A stretch of 64,000 nucleotides of DNA from Muribaculaceae bacterium (GCA_022508985.1 JAFLUA010000007.1:45996-109995); one strand, 5' to 3'; positions 33,326 to 44,473 are shown, numbered from the stretch's first letter. The notes: generated from the letters alone by a model not told the origin. Made by a program: numbers and translations.

Positions 33326-36300
33326 ATGAAACAAGTTTCGATACGACATATACTATATTTTATTGCCGTGCTTCTCGTCGTGGGAGGTGCGTCGACCTTG
33401 TCGGTCAGAGCTCAGTATTTTACATCGGAGTTTAATGCGCCGGCACCTTCGACATATCCGAAGTCGTCGACACCTGCCGACTCTATTGAGATGCAGCTGC
33501 CAGTCAGGTTGACCGTGCCACAAAGTTATGACGATCTGATGCGTGACGAGACTGCCTACGACCTATCTACGCCATCGAATATTAAGACAACGGCAGAATA
33601 CGACCCCGCAACAGGTTGCTACATCGTAAGGACCAAACTCGGTGATTTCGACATAGCTACGCCCTTTATGCTGAGTGCTGCTCAATATAATGATTGGCAG
33701 TTCCGTCGCTCAATGCAACAATATTATAAAGAGCGCAATATGGCTCTTATTACTGAGGGTGAAAAACAGCCGTTTAATATTTTTGATATGAATTTTGCGC
33801 TGGGGCCCTTGGAAAAGATATTTGGTCCCGGCGGCGTGTCGTTGAAAACGCAAGGATCGGTGCAGATAGCAATGGGTGTCAAGAGTAACAAAACCGATAA
33901 CCCGGCGTTGTCGTTGTCGGCGCGGCGCAAAACCTACTTCGACTTCGACCAAAAGATACAAGCAACTATCGCGGCAAGTGTTGGCGATCGTATGAAATTT
34001 AATATGACCTACAACACCGACGCTACGTTCGATTTCGATAGTAAAAACCTTAAGTTGGCATACGAAGGAAAAGAAGACGATATCGTAAAGAGCATTGAGG
34101 CCGGTAATGTGTCTATGACGACCGGTTCGTCGCTTATACGAGGAAGTACGGCGCTGTTTGGTGTAAAAGCGAAATTGCAATTCGGCAAATTGACAGCCAC
34201 TGCTCTTGTGTCGCAACAAAACTCTGAATCGAAAACGGTGAGTACTCGTGGTGGTGCACAGACAACAGAATTCTCAATCAACGCCGACCAGTACGACCAG
34301 AACAGACACTATTTCTTGGCACATTTTTTCCGAGATAATTACGACCGCTTTGCGTCTCGCTTGCCATACGTGTCGTCGAGCGTGAAAATTACGCGCATCG
34401 AAGTGTGGGTTACCAACAAGACCGGCAAATATGACCAATCGAGAAATTTTGTCGGCTTTATGGACCTCGGTGAAAATGCTGTCGTGACGTCAAGCTACTG
34501 GACCCTTAATCCGGCATTGCCAAACCCCGCTAACGCGTCTAACGACCTGCTGTCGATTATCAAAAACGACTTTCCGGGAGCGCGCAATATAAGCCAGGTT
34601 ACACAAGTGCTCGACCCTCTTTCTGCTTATGGTATTGAGGGCGGCCGCGACTATGAAAAGGTTGAGAGCGCTCGTCTTTTAAGTTCGAGTGAATACACCC
34701 TGAATTCAACTCTCGGATATATTTCTATCAAAAGTGCGCTTAATGCCGACGAAGTGCTTGCTGTGGCGTTTGAATATAGTTACAACGGGCAAGTGTATCA
34801 AGTGGGTGAATTTTCGAGCGACATTACCTCGACCGACCAATCGCTCTATCTTAAAATGCTCAAGAGCACGACTTCTTCGCCTCACCTGCCAATGTGGGAC
34901 CTTATGATGAAAAACGTATATTCGCTCGGAGGTTATCAAATTCAAAAGAGTAAATTCAAACTTAATATTAAGTATTTATCGGATACAACCGGAACGAAAA
35001 TCAATTATTTACCTGTGCCCGGCCTAAATAATCAGTCCTTGCTGCAGGTAATGAATCTCGACCGGATAGACTCTAACGAAGAAAGCAATCCCGACGGATT
35101 TTTTGACTATATCGACGGATATACCATACAACCGTCGACAGGTAAAATCATATTCCCGGTAGTTGAACCTTTCGGCTCGCATCTTGCTGCTAAAATTGGT
35201 AATGAAGCACTTGCGAAACAATATGTATATCAAGAATTGTACGACTCTACACTCGTTGTGGCTCGACAGTATGCCGACAAAAACAAGTTTATTCTGACAG
35301 GTGAATATCAAGCATCGGCAGGCTCGCAAATTAGGCTTAACGCTATGAATGTGCCGCGAGGCTCTGTTGTAGTAACTGCCGGTGGTGTGCCTCTTATTGA
35401 AAACTCCGACTACACTGTTGACTATGCGATGGGTATTGTTACAATCACCAACCAAAGCATTATAGATTCGGGGCAGAATATAAGTGTGACACTCGAAAAT
35501 CAATCGATGTTTTCCACTCAAAGAAAAACGTTGCTCGGACTTGACTTGCAATATCAGTTAAATAAAAATCTTAATTTAGGAGCAACATTGTTGCATTTCT
35601 CTGAAAAAGCACTCATAGAAAAGGTTAATATAGGCGATGAGACGGTAAATAACTCGATGATGGGCTTCAACCTTGCCTACAACGGAGAATTTATGTGGCT
35701 TACTAATCTGTTGAATAAAATACCGACGGTAAATGCCACCCAGCCATCGCGATTAAACCTTACAGCTGAATATGCTGCATTGATGCCCCATAAACAAAAG
35801 ACGGGCTCTAATAAAGGTTCTTCGTATATTGACGATTTCGAGTCTTCACAGACCGGTATCGACCTCCGGTCGCCCTATTCGTGGTTCCTTGCCTCGACGC
35901 CTTACGACCCTTCTCCCGACGCTCTCTTCCCGGAGGCAGCATTGAGTAATAATCCCGATTATGGCAAAAATCGTGCTCTAATTAACTGGTATTATATCGA
36001 CCGCCTCTTCACTCAACGAAACTCTTCGATGTGTCCGGGATATATAAAGAGCGATTTGAAGCAATTGTCGAATCCCTATGTTCGTGAAGTTACATCACAA
36101 GAGATATTCCCCGGACGCGAACTTTCTTATGGAGAATCGTCAACCATTCAGACTCTTAATCTGTCGTATTATCCCGATGAACGTGGGCCTTATAACCTCG
36201 ACAATATAAATATAGATGAAAATGGAACTTTGCTGAATCCGGAGAAACGGTGGGGCGGCATTATGAGAAGAATGGATAATACCAATTTTGAGCAATCAAA

Positions 36301-39300
36301 TATTGAGTATGTCCAGTTCTGGTTGCTCAATCCATTCCTCGACCCTGAAAACGATAATTACGAAGGCGGTGATTTGTATATTAATTTCGGCGAAATATCT
36401 GAAGATATACTTAAAGACGGCCTCAAAAGTTATGAAAACGGTGTCCCTGCCGACGGCAATAATCAGTATCTACAAGAAACGGTATGGGGTAGAGTTCCAT
36501 CACAAAATTCGCTAACATATTCTTTCGATAACGCTTCCGGCGCTCGCGTCGCTCAAGACGTTGGCCTTGACGGCCTTAGCAATAATGACGAGTTTACTTT
36601 TAGTACATATCAAAACTATATCGAGGGCCTCACGCAAAAACTATCGCCGGCAGCAATAGAGGCTATGCAGGCCGATAATTTTTCGCCCTTAAACGACCCA
36701 GCCGGCGACAACTATCACTTCTATCGTGGATATGACTACGATGAGCAGCGCCTCGGCATCCTTGAGCGGTACAAACGATATAATGGAGTTGAGGGCAACT
36801 CTTTATCTCCTGAAGACGCATCAGACCCGCTATATCAATCGGCGAGAAGCGTCCCCGACGTAGAAGATATAAACCAAGACAATACGCTTAACGAGTACGA
36901 GCGTTATTTCCAATATCGAGTGTCGATACGCCCCGAAGACCTTGTTGTTGGTAAAAACTTTATAGCCGACAAACAAGTGTCGATACAACCTACGCGCGAC
37001 GGCGGTCGCATCGAAGTTGAGTGGTTCCAATTTAAAATACCGCTGAACGAGTATGAAAAAATTGTGGGTTCAATCAACGATTTTTCTACAATTCGTTTTG
37101 CTCGCCTATTCCTTACGGGCTTCAAAAAAACGACTCACTTACGTTTTGCAACATTCGAGCTCGTGCGTGGCGAGTGGCGCACCTACGATTTCAACCTAAA
37201 TACGCGAGGTGATGCGCCGGCCGAAGGTCAACTCGACGTTTCGGTTGTCAACATTGAAGAAAATGCGGCTCGTGAGCCCGTGAATTACGTCTTGCCTCCT
37301 GGTGTGACACGTATCACCGACCCCGGACAAAGCCAGATTACGCAGTTAAACGAGCAGTCGATGTCGCTGAAACTGACAGGGCTAAATGCCGGCGATGCTC
37401 GAGGCGTTTACAGAAATACTCAACTTGATTTGAGAAATTATAAACGAATGCAGATGTGGGTTCATGCCGAGTCGTTGATCGATAACATTACAAACTTGCG
37501 CTCGGGCGATTTCTCGGTGTTTGTGCGCTTGGGTACCGATGTCAAAAACAACTACTATGAATATGAGGTACCACTCGAGCTTACGCCCCATAATAAATAT
37601 AATCGCTATCTGTTGTCCGACCAGTATATCGTATGGCCTAAAGCTAACTATCTTGACTTCAACCTGCAAAATCTTATAGAACTCAAGAAAGAACGCAACA
37701 GAGCCAAGCGAGCCGAAGAGAGCGGTGTAGGGTATGGCACACTATATGTGGGGCGCGATCCCGACAACGAACGCAATAGAATGTCAGTAATAGGCAATCC
37801 GTCGTTGAGTGATGTGCGTGTGATTCTCATTGGCGTGCGAAACAATTCTGCCGCAATGAAAGATGGTATAGTGTGGATTAATGAACTGAAGGTTACCGAC
37901 TTTGACGAAGCAGGCGGTTGGGCCGCAAAAGCTAATGCCACATTATCAATGAGCGACATCGCTACTGTAAATCTTGGCGCTCATGTAGAGACTGCCGGAT
38001 TTGGAAGTGTTGATCAAAGCCTAAACGAACGGCGCCTCGATGATTACCAACAGTTCAACGTGGCTATTCAAGCCGATTTAGGCCGTTTCGTGCCCGAAAA
38101 AGCTAAGTTGAAAGCGCCGATTTATTATTCGGTGACCAAAGAAAAAACGTCGCCAAAGTATAACCCTCTCGACCAGGATGTACTCCTTAAAGATGCCCTC
38201 GATGATTGTGAAACGGCTCAAGAACGCGATTCTATCAGCAGTTATGCTATTGAGCGATCTACGGTTCAGAATTTTTCTCTATCAGGTCTCAAATTCGATG
38301 TTCAAAGTAAGGTGCCTATGCCGTGGGACCCTGCAAACTTCACATTGAATTTCTCGTTTACAAAACAGGCAAAAAGTGACCCGACAACCGAATATGAAAA
38401 TACAAACGACTATCGAGGTTCGTTTGCCTACTCCTATTCGCCATACATTAAACCATTTAAGCCTTTTGCAAAAATCAAAGGTAAAAGCAAAAATGCCAAA
38501 TTCCTTAAAGATTGGGAACTTCAGTGGTTGCCAAATAATATTTCGTTCCTCACAAATATGTCGCGTTACTATTATGAACAGCAAACGCGTTCCGAATCGG
38601 ATGTAATGTTCCAATTACCCGTTTCGGTAAGCAAAAATTGGTTGTGGGACCGTCAACTTTCAGTGTCGTGGAACATTACGAAATCGCTTTCTTTGTCATT
38701 CAACTCAAATACATCTGCTCGTATAGAAGAAACAATAGGTGCTGTGAATCGCCGACTCTTCCCCGATAGATATACCGAGTGGAAAGACACCGTATGGCAG
38801 TCGGTTCGCTCGATGGGTACGCCATGGAGCTATAACCAAACGTTTACCGGGCAATATAAAGCTCCATTCAGCAAAATAGCGTTCCTCGATTTCTTGACGG
38901 CATCGCTCAGTTATAATGCCACTTATCGCTGGGAACGAGGGGCTACAATAGATGGCTTGAAATTGGGAAATACGATAGCGAACCAGGCGACTTGGACTGC
39001 CGATGGTAGAATTAATTTTGAAACTTTTTATAATAAAATACCTATACTTAAAGATGTTACAAAACGTTTCGCAAACACTCGCCAAAACTCTGCCGCGCAG
39101 CGCAAAGCGAAAAAGTTTGAGCGTACTTATAAATTACAACCCGATACCACTCTTGTAATCAAACACAATCTGCGTACTAAAAAAATTAAGGTTACAGCTA
39201 CGACTACCGATGGCAAACCATTCCCCGTAAAGACAAAAGAAGTTGATAATAATAATGTTGAGATTCTAACTAAGGGTACGGAGAATATTAAATTTACGAT

Positions 39301-40762
39301 AGTCGAGGTGTTGAAAGAAGAAAAGAGCCTCGCTCGAAACATAGGCGAATATGCATTGCGTCTGCTCATATCACCGCGTAGCGTAGCTGTGAAATATCGC
39401 AATACACGCTCAATGACCTTACCTCTATTCGACCCTAATATAGGTAATATTTTCGGCCAAACCACTAATTACGGGCCGATGGCTCCGGGTCTTGATTTCG
39501 CTTTCGGCTTTACCGACGAACGTTATTTACAGCGAGCGCTCGACCGCGGCTGGTTGATAACAAGCGACGGGCAAACATCACCTTCGGTATGGGCTAAGAC
39601 AAATGAATTGAATATCGAGGCCAACCTCGAATTGGTAAAAGGTCTTAAAGTTCAAGTAACCTTTAACCGCACCGATAATCGTAACTCGCAGGTGCAATTT
39701 ATGTATGCCGATATGCCAACATCACTATCTGGGTCGTACACTAAAACACACTGTGCTATGTTAACCGCGTTGAAATCGTCGTCGGCTTCTGATGGGTATC
39801 AATCGTCGGCATTCACACATTTTATAGAAAATATTCCGCAGATACGTCAACGTGTTGAAGCACAATATGCCAATTCAAATTATCCGACAGGAGGTTTTAT
39901 GAAAGAAAATGCTCATGCGGGATATCCTTTTGACCCGGCAGTTGGAGGTGTTAGCGAGACTTCGTCCGACGTCCTTATTCCGGCTTTTGTGGCAGCATAC
40001 ACAGGGCGGTCGGCAGCGACGGAGAGCCTGAATCCTTTCCCCGATTTTTCTGCCGTATTGCCCAACTGGCGTATAACTTATGACGGCCTTGTCAACCTTG
40101 GAAATATGCGTAATATCTTCAAGACGTTTACGCTTACGCACGCATATCAATGTACATACTCGGTTGGCTCGTATTCCTCTTACCTCAATTGGGTGAGCAT
40201 TGGCGATAATCTTGGTTTTACGCTCGATGAACTTTCAGGCCAACCTATACCATCATCACCTTACAATATATCGTCGGTAGCTATTACGGAGCGCTTTGCC
40301 CCGCTTATTGGTGTGAATGTTACATTGAAAAATGACATCCAACTCAATGCCGAGTATCGCGACCAACGAACTCTTACATTGAATTCGTCGGCAGGACAGG
40401 TGGTCGAAGCCTCTTCTAAAGGCATCACTTTAGGCGTAGGGTATAAGATTGTGGGCTTCAATACAATCTTAAAAATGAAAGGGTCGCAACAAGGCGTCAG
40501 CAACGATTTGACTCTCAACGCCGACTTTTCTTTCCAAAATAACCAAGCTCTTATCCGTAAAATAGCAGAGAATTATTCGCAGGCGACAAGCGGCACTAAT
40601 ACTCTCAATATCAACTTTACAGCATCGTATATTTTAAGCAAACGTATCACACTATCGGCATATTTCGACCACCAGGTAAACACGCCGCTTGTTACTACAA
40701 GTTCTTATCCGACGAGTAATTCATCTTACGGTATTTCCTGCAACCTGTCCTTGGCTCGCTAA
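33326..40762 (+). CDS. sprA: Type IX secretion system outer-membrane translocon SprA/Sov
   Basis: A 2478-residue giant beta-barrel, close in size to P. gingivalis Sov and F. johnsoniae SprA. It begins with a signal peptide (ILYFIAVLLVVGG, cleavage near SVRA). Family-typical stretches include FDMNFALGPLEKIFGPGGV, VSMTTGSSLIRG, SYIDDFESSQTGIDL, IWINELKV-like VWINELKVTDFDEAGGW, and a barrel end with alternating aromatic strands (SNSSYGISCNLSLAR). It forms the pore through which T9SS substrates cross the outer membrane. No other T9SS gene is in the window. Its presence predicts porV-, gld- and CTD-cargo genes elsewhere. Confidence 0.96.
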   Translation: MKQVSIRHILYFIAVLLVVGGASTLSVRAQYFTSEFNAPAPSTYPKSSTPADSIEMQLPVRLTVPQSYDDLMRDETAYDLSTPSNIKTTAEYDPATGCYIVRTKLGDFDIATPFMLSAAQYNDWQFRRSMQQYYKERNMALITEGEKQPFNIFDMNFALGPLEKIFGPGGVSLKTQGSVQIAMGVKSNKTDNPALSLSARRKTYFDFDQKIQATIAASVGDRMKFNMTYNTDATFDFDSKNLKLAYEGKEDDIVKSIEAGNVSMTTGSSLIRGSTALFGVKAKLQFGKLTATALVSQQNSESKTVSTRGGAQTTEFSINADQYDQNRHYFLAHFFRDNYDRFASRLPYVSSSVKITRIEVWVTNKTGKYDQSRNFVGFMDLGENAVVTSSYWTLNPALPNPANASNDLLSIIKNDFPGARNISQVTQVLDPLSAYGIEGGRDYEKVESARLLSSSEYTLNSTLGYISIKSALNADEVLAVAFEYSYNGQVYQVGEFSSDITSTDQSLYLKMLKSTTSSPHLPMWDLMMKNVYSLGGYQIQKSKFKLNIKYLSDTTGTKINYLPVPGLNNQSLLQVMNLDRIDSNEESNPDGFFDYIDGYTIQPSTGKIIFPVVEPFGSHLAAKIGNEALAKQYVYQELYDSTLVVARQYADKNKFILTGEYQASAGSQIRLNAMNVPRGSVVVTAGGVPLIENSDYTVDYAMGIVTITNQSIIDSGQNISVTLENQSMFSTQRKTLLGLDLQYQLNKNLNLGATLLHFSEKALIEKVNIGDETVNNSMMGFNLAYNGEFMWLTNLLNKIPTVNATQPSRLNLTAEYAALMPHKQKTGSNKGSSYIDDFESSQTGIDLRSPYSWFLASTPYDPSPDALFPEAALSNNPDYGKNRALINWYYIDRLFTQRNSSMCPGYIKSDLKQLSNPYVREVTSQEIFPGRELSYGESSTIQTLNLSYYPDERGPYNLDNINIDENGTLLNPEKRWGGIMRRMDNTNFEQSNIEYVQFWLLNPFLDPENDNYEGGDLYINFGEISEDILKDGLKSYENGVPADGNNQYLQETVWGRVPSQNSLTYSFDNASGARVAQDVGLDGLSNNDEFTFSTYQNYIEGLTQKLSPAAIEAMQADNFSPLNDPAGDNYHFYRGYDYDEQRLGILERYKRYNGVEGNSLSPEDASDPLYQSARSVPDVEDINQDNTLNEYERYFQYRVSIRPEDLVVGKNFIADKQVSIQPTRDGGRIEVEWFQFKIPLNEYEKIVGSINDFSTIRFARLFLTGFKKTTHLRFATFELVRGEWRTYDFNLNTRGDAPAEGQLDVSVVNIEENAAREPVNYVLPPGVTRITDPGQSQITQLNEQSMSLKLTGLNAGDARGVYRNTQLDLRNYKRMQMWVHAESLIDNITNLRSGDFSVFVRLGTDVKNNYYEYEVPLELTPHNKYNRYLLSDQYIVWPKANYLDFNLQNLIELKKERNRAKRAEESGVGYGTLYVGRDPDNERNRMSVIGNPSLSDVRVILIGVRNNSAAMKDGIVWINELKVTDFDEAGGWAAKANATLSMSDIATVNLGAHVETAGFGSVDQSLNERRLDDYQQFNVAIQADLGRFVPEKAKLKAPIYYSVTKEKTSPKYNPLDQDVLLKDALDDCETAQERDSISSYAIERSTVQNFSLSGLKFDVQSKVPMPWDPANFTLNFSFTKQAKSDPTTEYENTNDYRGSFAYSYSPYIKPFKPFAKIKGKSKNAKFLKDWELQWLPNNISFLTNMSRYYYEQQTRSESDVMFQLPVSVSKNWLWDRQLSVSWNITKSLSLSFNSNTSARIEETIGAVNRRLFPDRYTEWKDTVWQSVRSMGTPWSYNQTFTGQYKAPFSKIAFLDFLTASLSYNATYRWERGATIDGLKLGNTIANQATWTADGRINFETFYNKIPILKDVTKRFANTRQNSAAQRKAKKFERTYKLQPDTTLVIKHNLRTKKIKVTATTTDGKPFPVKTKEVDNNNVEILTKGTENIKFTIVEVLKEEKSLARNIGEYALRLLISPRSVAVKYRNTRSMTLPLFDPNIGNIFGQTTNYGPMAPGLDFAFGFTDERYLQRALDRGWLITSDGQTSPSVWAKTNELNIEANLELVKGLKVQVTFNRTDNRNSQVQFMYADMPTSLSGSYTKTHCAMLTALKSSSASDGYQSSAFTHFIENIPQIRQRVEAQYANSNYPTGGFMKENAHAGYPFDPAVGGVSETSSDVLIPAFVAAYTGRSAATESLNPFPDFSAVLPNWRITYDGLVNLGNMRNIFKTFTLTHAYQCTYSVGSYSSYLNWVSIGDNLGFTLDELSGQPIPSSPYNISSVAITERFAPLIGVNVTLKNDIQLNAEYRDQRTLTLNSSAGQVVEASSKGITLGVGYKIVGFNTILKMKGSQQGVSNDLTLNADFSFQNNQALIRKIAENYSQATSGTNTLNINFTASYILSKRITLSAYFDHQVNTPLVTTSSYPTSNSSYGISCNLSLAR

Positions 40763-40778
40763 TCTCAAAAAAAATGCG

Positions 40779-40786
40779 TAATTTTG
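40779..40786 (+). promoter_or_regulatory. -7 element near the rfbD start
   Basis: TAATTTTG ends 10 bases before the rfbD ATG, so the message would have a leader of only a few bases. No TTTG lies at the right distance; the nearest TTG is 25 bases upstream. Confidence 0.4.
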
Positions 40787-40796
40787 CAGTCAGAAT

Positions 40797-41648
40797 ATGG
40801 AAATGACATCTGCAATATTAGTCACCGGCTGTAATGGTCAACTTGGAAGCGAACTTCGCCGTATTTTAGGCGATAGGGCAGTCTATACCGATATAGACAC
40901 TCTTGATTTATGCAACCGAGATGAAGTTGAGCGTTTTATGAGGATTGGCGGCTTTGACTACGTAATTAATTGTGCGGCGTACACCGCTGTCGATCGTGCG
41001 GAAGAGGAAAAAATACAATGCCATGCCGCCAATGTCGAGGCCGTAGAAAACTTAGCACGCGCTGCGGCTAAATATGGCAGCCGAATTGTCCAAATATCAA
41101 CCGATTACGTCTTCGATGGCAATCATTATACACCGTATCATGAGGGAGATAAGACAAATCCACTCTCTGTATATGGCATAACAAAGCGCAAAGGCGAAAC
41201 GGCATTGCTCGGGCTGGCTCCCGAAAGCATCGTTATCCGCACCGGTTGGCTATATTCATCGTTTGGCAACAACTTTATGAAGAAGATGATAGCATTGGCG
41301 CAAAAAGGTGGTAATCTGAAAGTTGTGAGCGACCAGATAGGCACGCCTACTTATGCGGCCGATTTGGCAAATGCTATTGTGGATATAATTAATCAAACAA
41401 AATGGACCCCCGGCGTCTACCATTTCTCTAACGAGGGTGTGGCGTCGTGGTATGATTTTGCGCTTGCAATAATTGAGGAAAAGGCGATTGATTGTGCTGT
41501 AACTCCCATATCGACGGACGATTATCCCACAGCGGCTACTCGGCCTAAATACTCAGTGCTCGATAAAAATAAAATAAAGACAACCTATGGTATATCTATA
41601 TCGCATTGGCGTGTAGCTCTCCGCCGTTGTCTTAAAGAATTATCATAA
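40797..41648 (+). CDS. rfbD: dTDP-4-dehydrorhamnose reductase
   Basis: A 283-residue SDR enzyme carrying out the last step to dTDP-L-rhamnose. NADPH loop VTGCNGQLGSEL; STDYVFDG; catalytic Tyr-Lys in YGITKRKGE; RTGWLYSSFG. Met3 (40803) is an alternative start. It stands apart from rfbA and rfbB, and no rfbC epimerase is in the window. The prfC start follows 1 base after its stop, so the two are cotranscribed, an arrangement I recall from other Bacteroidales. Confidence 0.93.
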   Translation: MEMTSAILVTGCNGQLGSELRRILGDRAVYTDIDTLDLCNRDEVERFMRIGGFDYVINCAAYTAVDRAEEEKIQCHAANVEAVENLARAAAKYGSRIVQISTDYVFDGNHYTPYHEGDKTNPLSVYGITKRKGETALLGLAPESIVIRTGWLYSSFGNNFMKKMIALAQKGGNLKVVSDQIGTPTYAADLANAIVDIINQTKWTPGVYHFSNEGVASWYDFALAIIEEKAIDCAVTPISTDDYPTAATRPKYSVLDKNKIKTTYGISISHWRVALRRCLKELS

Positions 41649-41649
41649 A

Positions 41650-43230
41650 ATGGCTAATCTTACCGAAGAAATAAAGCGACGTCGTACGTTTGCGATAATA
41701 TCGCATCCCGATGCCGGTAAAACAACATTGACTGAAAAACTCCTTCTTTTTGGCGGCGCTATTCATATAGCCGGGGCTGTTAAGTCTAATAAAATAAAGA
41801 AGACGGCGACAAGCGACTGGATGGAAATCGAGAAGCAACGTGGCATTTCTGTTGCAACATCGGTGATGGGGTTTAATTACGGCGATTATAAAATAAATAT
41901 TCTCGATACACCCGGTCACCAAGATTTCGCAGAAGATACCTATCGCACCCTAACGGCTGTCGATTCGGTGATTATCGTTGTCGATGTGGCAAAAGGTGTT
42001 GAGACTCAAACGCGAAAGCTGATGGAGGTGTGCCGTATGCGTAAAACACCTGTTATTATTTTCGTGAATAAACTCGACCGTGAAGGTCGCGACCCTTTTG
42101 AAATTCTCGATGAACTTGAGGCGGAACTTAAAATCGCAGTGCGTCCGCTTTCATGGCCAATAAATATAGGAGCAAAATTCAAAGGCGTTTACAACATTTA
42201 TGAAAACGGCCTTGATCTTTTTACCCCCGATAAGCAAAAAGCGACAGAGCGAATTGAAATAGATGATGTCAACGATTCTCGTATAGACGAGGCTGTCGGG
42301 GCCGATGATGCAGCAAAGTTGCGCGAAGATCTTGAGTTAATCGAAGGCGTATATCCCGAGTTTGTTGTCGAAGATTATCTTGCCGGCAATGTAGCTCCGG
42401 TATTTTTTGGCTCGGCACTCAACACTTTTGGCGTGAAAGAATTGCTCGACTGTTTCGTGAAAATAGCGCCATCACCACGCCCGGTAATGGCCGAAGAACG
42501 CAAGGTAGAGCCGGACGAAGAGGCTTTCTCAGGTTTCGTGTTTAAGATACACGCGAATATGGACCCGAATCATCGTAGCTGTATCGCTTTCGTAAAAGTA
42601 TGCTCAGGTAAGTTTGAACGTAATGCTCCTTACAAGCAGATACGGACCGGAAAAACTCTGCGTTTTGCCGCTCCTACAGCTTTCATGGCGCAAAAGAAAA
42701 GTGTGGTCGATGAAGCCTTCCCAGGAGACATTGTGGGTATTCCCGATACCGGCAATTTCAAAATAGGCGATACACTTACCGAGGGTGAAAACATTCATTA
42801 CAAGGGGCTGCCGTCATTCTCTCCGGAAATGTTTATGTATATCGAGAATGCCGACCCAATGAAAACTAAGCAGTTGGACAAGGGCATACAACAGCTTATG
42901 GACGAGGGCGTTGCTCAGTTGTTTATCCATCAGTTCAACGGCAGAAAAGTGATAGGTACGGTAGGGCAGTTGCAATTTGAAGTTATACAATATCGCTTGC
43001 TTCATGAGTATGGAGCCCAATGCCGGTGGGAGCCCATGTCGATGTATAAAGCATGTTGGATAGAGAGCGACGATGAGGCCGCCCTCGAAGCCTTCAAAAA
43101 ACGTAAGCACCAATTTATGGCAGTCGACCGCGACGGGCGCGATGTCTTCTTGGCCGATTCGCAATTTGTGCTGACTATGGCACAGAACGATTTCCCCAAA
43201 ATACGATTCCATTTTTCGTCGGAATTTTAA
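41650..43230 (+). CDS. prfC: Peptide chain release factor 3
   Basis: A 526-residue translational GTPase that recycles RF1/RF2. G motifs: HPDAGKTT (19-26), DTPGHQDF, NKLDREG; domain III ends near FPKIRFHFSSEF. The RF3-specific KSNKIKKTATSDWM switch segment is present. The length matches the family. It is followed 14 bases later by a membrane acyltransferase gene. Confidence 0.96.
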   Translation: MANLTEEIKRRRTFAIISHPDAGKTTLTEKLLLFGGAIHIAGAVKSNKIKKTATSDWMEIEKQRGISVATSVMGFNYGDYKINILDTPGHQDFAEDTYRTLTAVDSVIIVVDVAKGVETQTRKLMEVCRMRKTPVIIFVNKLDREGRDPFEILDELEAELKIAVRPLSWPINIGAKFKGVYNIYENGLDLFTPDKQKATERIEIDDVNDSRIDEAVGADDAAKLREDLELIEGVYPEFVVEDYLAGNVAPVFFGSALNTFGVKELLDCFVKIAPSPRPVMAEERKVEPDEEAFSGFVFKIHANMDPNHRSCIAFVKVCSGKFERNAPYKQIRTGKTLRFAAPTAFMAQKKSVVDEAFPGDIVGIPDTGNFKIGDTLTEGENIHYKGLPSFSPEMFMYIENADPMKTKQLDKGIQQLMDEGVAQLFIHQFNGRKVIGTVGQLQFEVIQYRLLHEYGAQCRWEPMSMYKACWIESDDEAALEAFKKRKHQFMAVDRDGRDVFLADSQFVLTMAQNDFPKIRFHFSSEF

Positions 43231-43244
43231 TCAAATAAAAACCT

Positions 43245-44417
43245 ATGATTTCAAAAGACACGCAACGCGAAATATGGCTTGATTGGACAAGAGTAATTGC
43301 TTGTTTTATGGTTATGATTGTCCACAGTACCGAGCCTTTTTATCTTGGTGGCGATGGTGCGTTGATACTTACTAAAGCAGAGGCTTACTGGGCCGCCTTC
43401 TTTGATTCGATAGTGCGTTCGTGTGTTCCTCTCTTCGTTGTAATGTCGAGTTACTTGCAATTTCCGCTCCGATATACAACAGCACAATTTTTCCGCCGCC
43501 GTGCCGTGAGAGTGATTATCCCGTTTCTTATTTGGACTGTAATATATGCCCTTGTTTGGGGTGAGCCTGTGCAGAATTTCAAAGATTTGTTGCTCAATTT
43601 CAATTATTCAGCAGGTCACCTTTGGTATGTCTATATGTTGTTGGGCCTTTATCTTTTAATGCCGTTGTTGTCGCCATGGGCAGAACGAGTAGGTAAAAAA
43701 GAGCTTAAATTTTACTTGGCGATATGGATTTTTACAACAATAATACCCCTTGTTCGCGATTGGACGGGAGGCGAACCTGATGTTGTATGTGGAGTATCAG
43801 GGCTTCCACGTCAAGCTTTGTGGCCCTTGTGGGGCGAAGCAAGCTGGAATTCATATGGTCTATTCTATTATTTCAGCGGCTTTATAGGGTATATGCTTTT
43901 AGGGCTTTATATCCGAAAATTCGTCGATGTCCTATCGTGGAAAAAAACATTGCTCATATCTGTGCCATGCTTCGCGGGTGGATTTGCCGTGTCGTTTATT
44001 GGATTTATACGCCGTGCCTTTATTATTTCTAACGGAGAATTTCCTATCTCTGATGTGCTTCAAAAGGCCGTATGGCTCGAAACAACATGGTGCAACGATA
44101 CCATTGGTGTTGCACTGATGACGATAGGATCTATTTTATTGCTGCAAAAAATAAGCTGTGGTGGTAAAATTTACACTGCCGTTATACAACCAATATCTAA
44201 AGCGAGCTATGGCATGTATTTATCGCATTTGTTGGTCTTGGCAACGGTGTGCGGATTTGTGCGCGAATACTTTGGCGTAGGAGTCGACGCGTCGCTTGGC
44301 GTCTGGACTGCCTTTGTAGAGATAATGTTGTCGGCTATTGTTTCGTTTGTAATAGTGGCAATTTTGTCAATACTCATACAGCGCATTCCTAAAATAGGTA
44401 AATTTGTAATTGGCTAA
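43245..44417 (+). CDS. Acyltransferase 3 family membrane protein
   Basis: A 390-residue protein with about ten membrane helices and the family's opening WLDWTRVIACFMVMIVHST, in which the His is the expected catalytic residue. Other typical pieces are GHLWYVYMLLGLYLLMPLL and SKASYGMYLSHLLVL. Members O-acetylate exported sugars or peptidoglycan from the periplasmic face. No SGNH domain is fused. Its target is unknown; the rfbD neighbourhood hints at glycans. Confidence 0.88.
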   Translation: MISKDTQREIWLDWTRVIACFMVMIVHSTEPFYLGGDGALILTKAEAYWAAFFDSIVRSCVPLFVVMSSYLQFPLRYTTAQFFRRRAVRVIIPFLIWTVIYALVWGEPVQNFKDLLLNFNYSAGHLWYVYMLLGLYLLMPLLSPWAERVGKKELKFYLAIWIFTTIIPLVRDWTGGEPDVVCGVSGLPRQALWPLWGEASWNSYGLFYYFSGFIGYMLLGLYIRKFVDVLSWKKTLLISVPCFAGGFAVSFIGFIRRAFIISNGEFPISDVLQKAVWLETTWCNDTIGVALMTIGSILLLQKISCGGKIYTAVIQPISKASYGMYLSHLLVLATVCGFVREYFGVGVDASLGVWTAFVEIMLSAIVSFVIVAILSILIQRIPKIGKFVIG

Positions 44418-44473
44418 CAATTATAAATTGTTGATTTTTAGCGAATTGCTTAGCGTTTGTTGCCCGTTGAATT

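Noticed and set aside
33710..40518. Many antisense frames opposite sprA, some over 150 codons
   Set aside because: They follow from the codon composition of the long real gene, have no promoters and no recognisable motifs.
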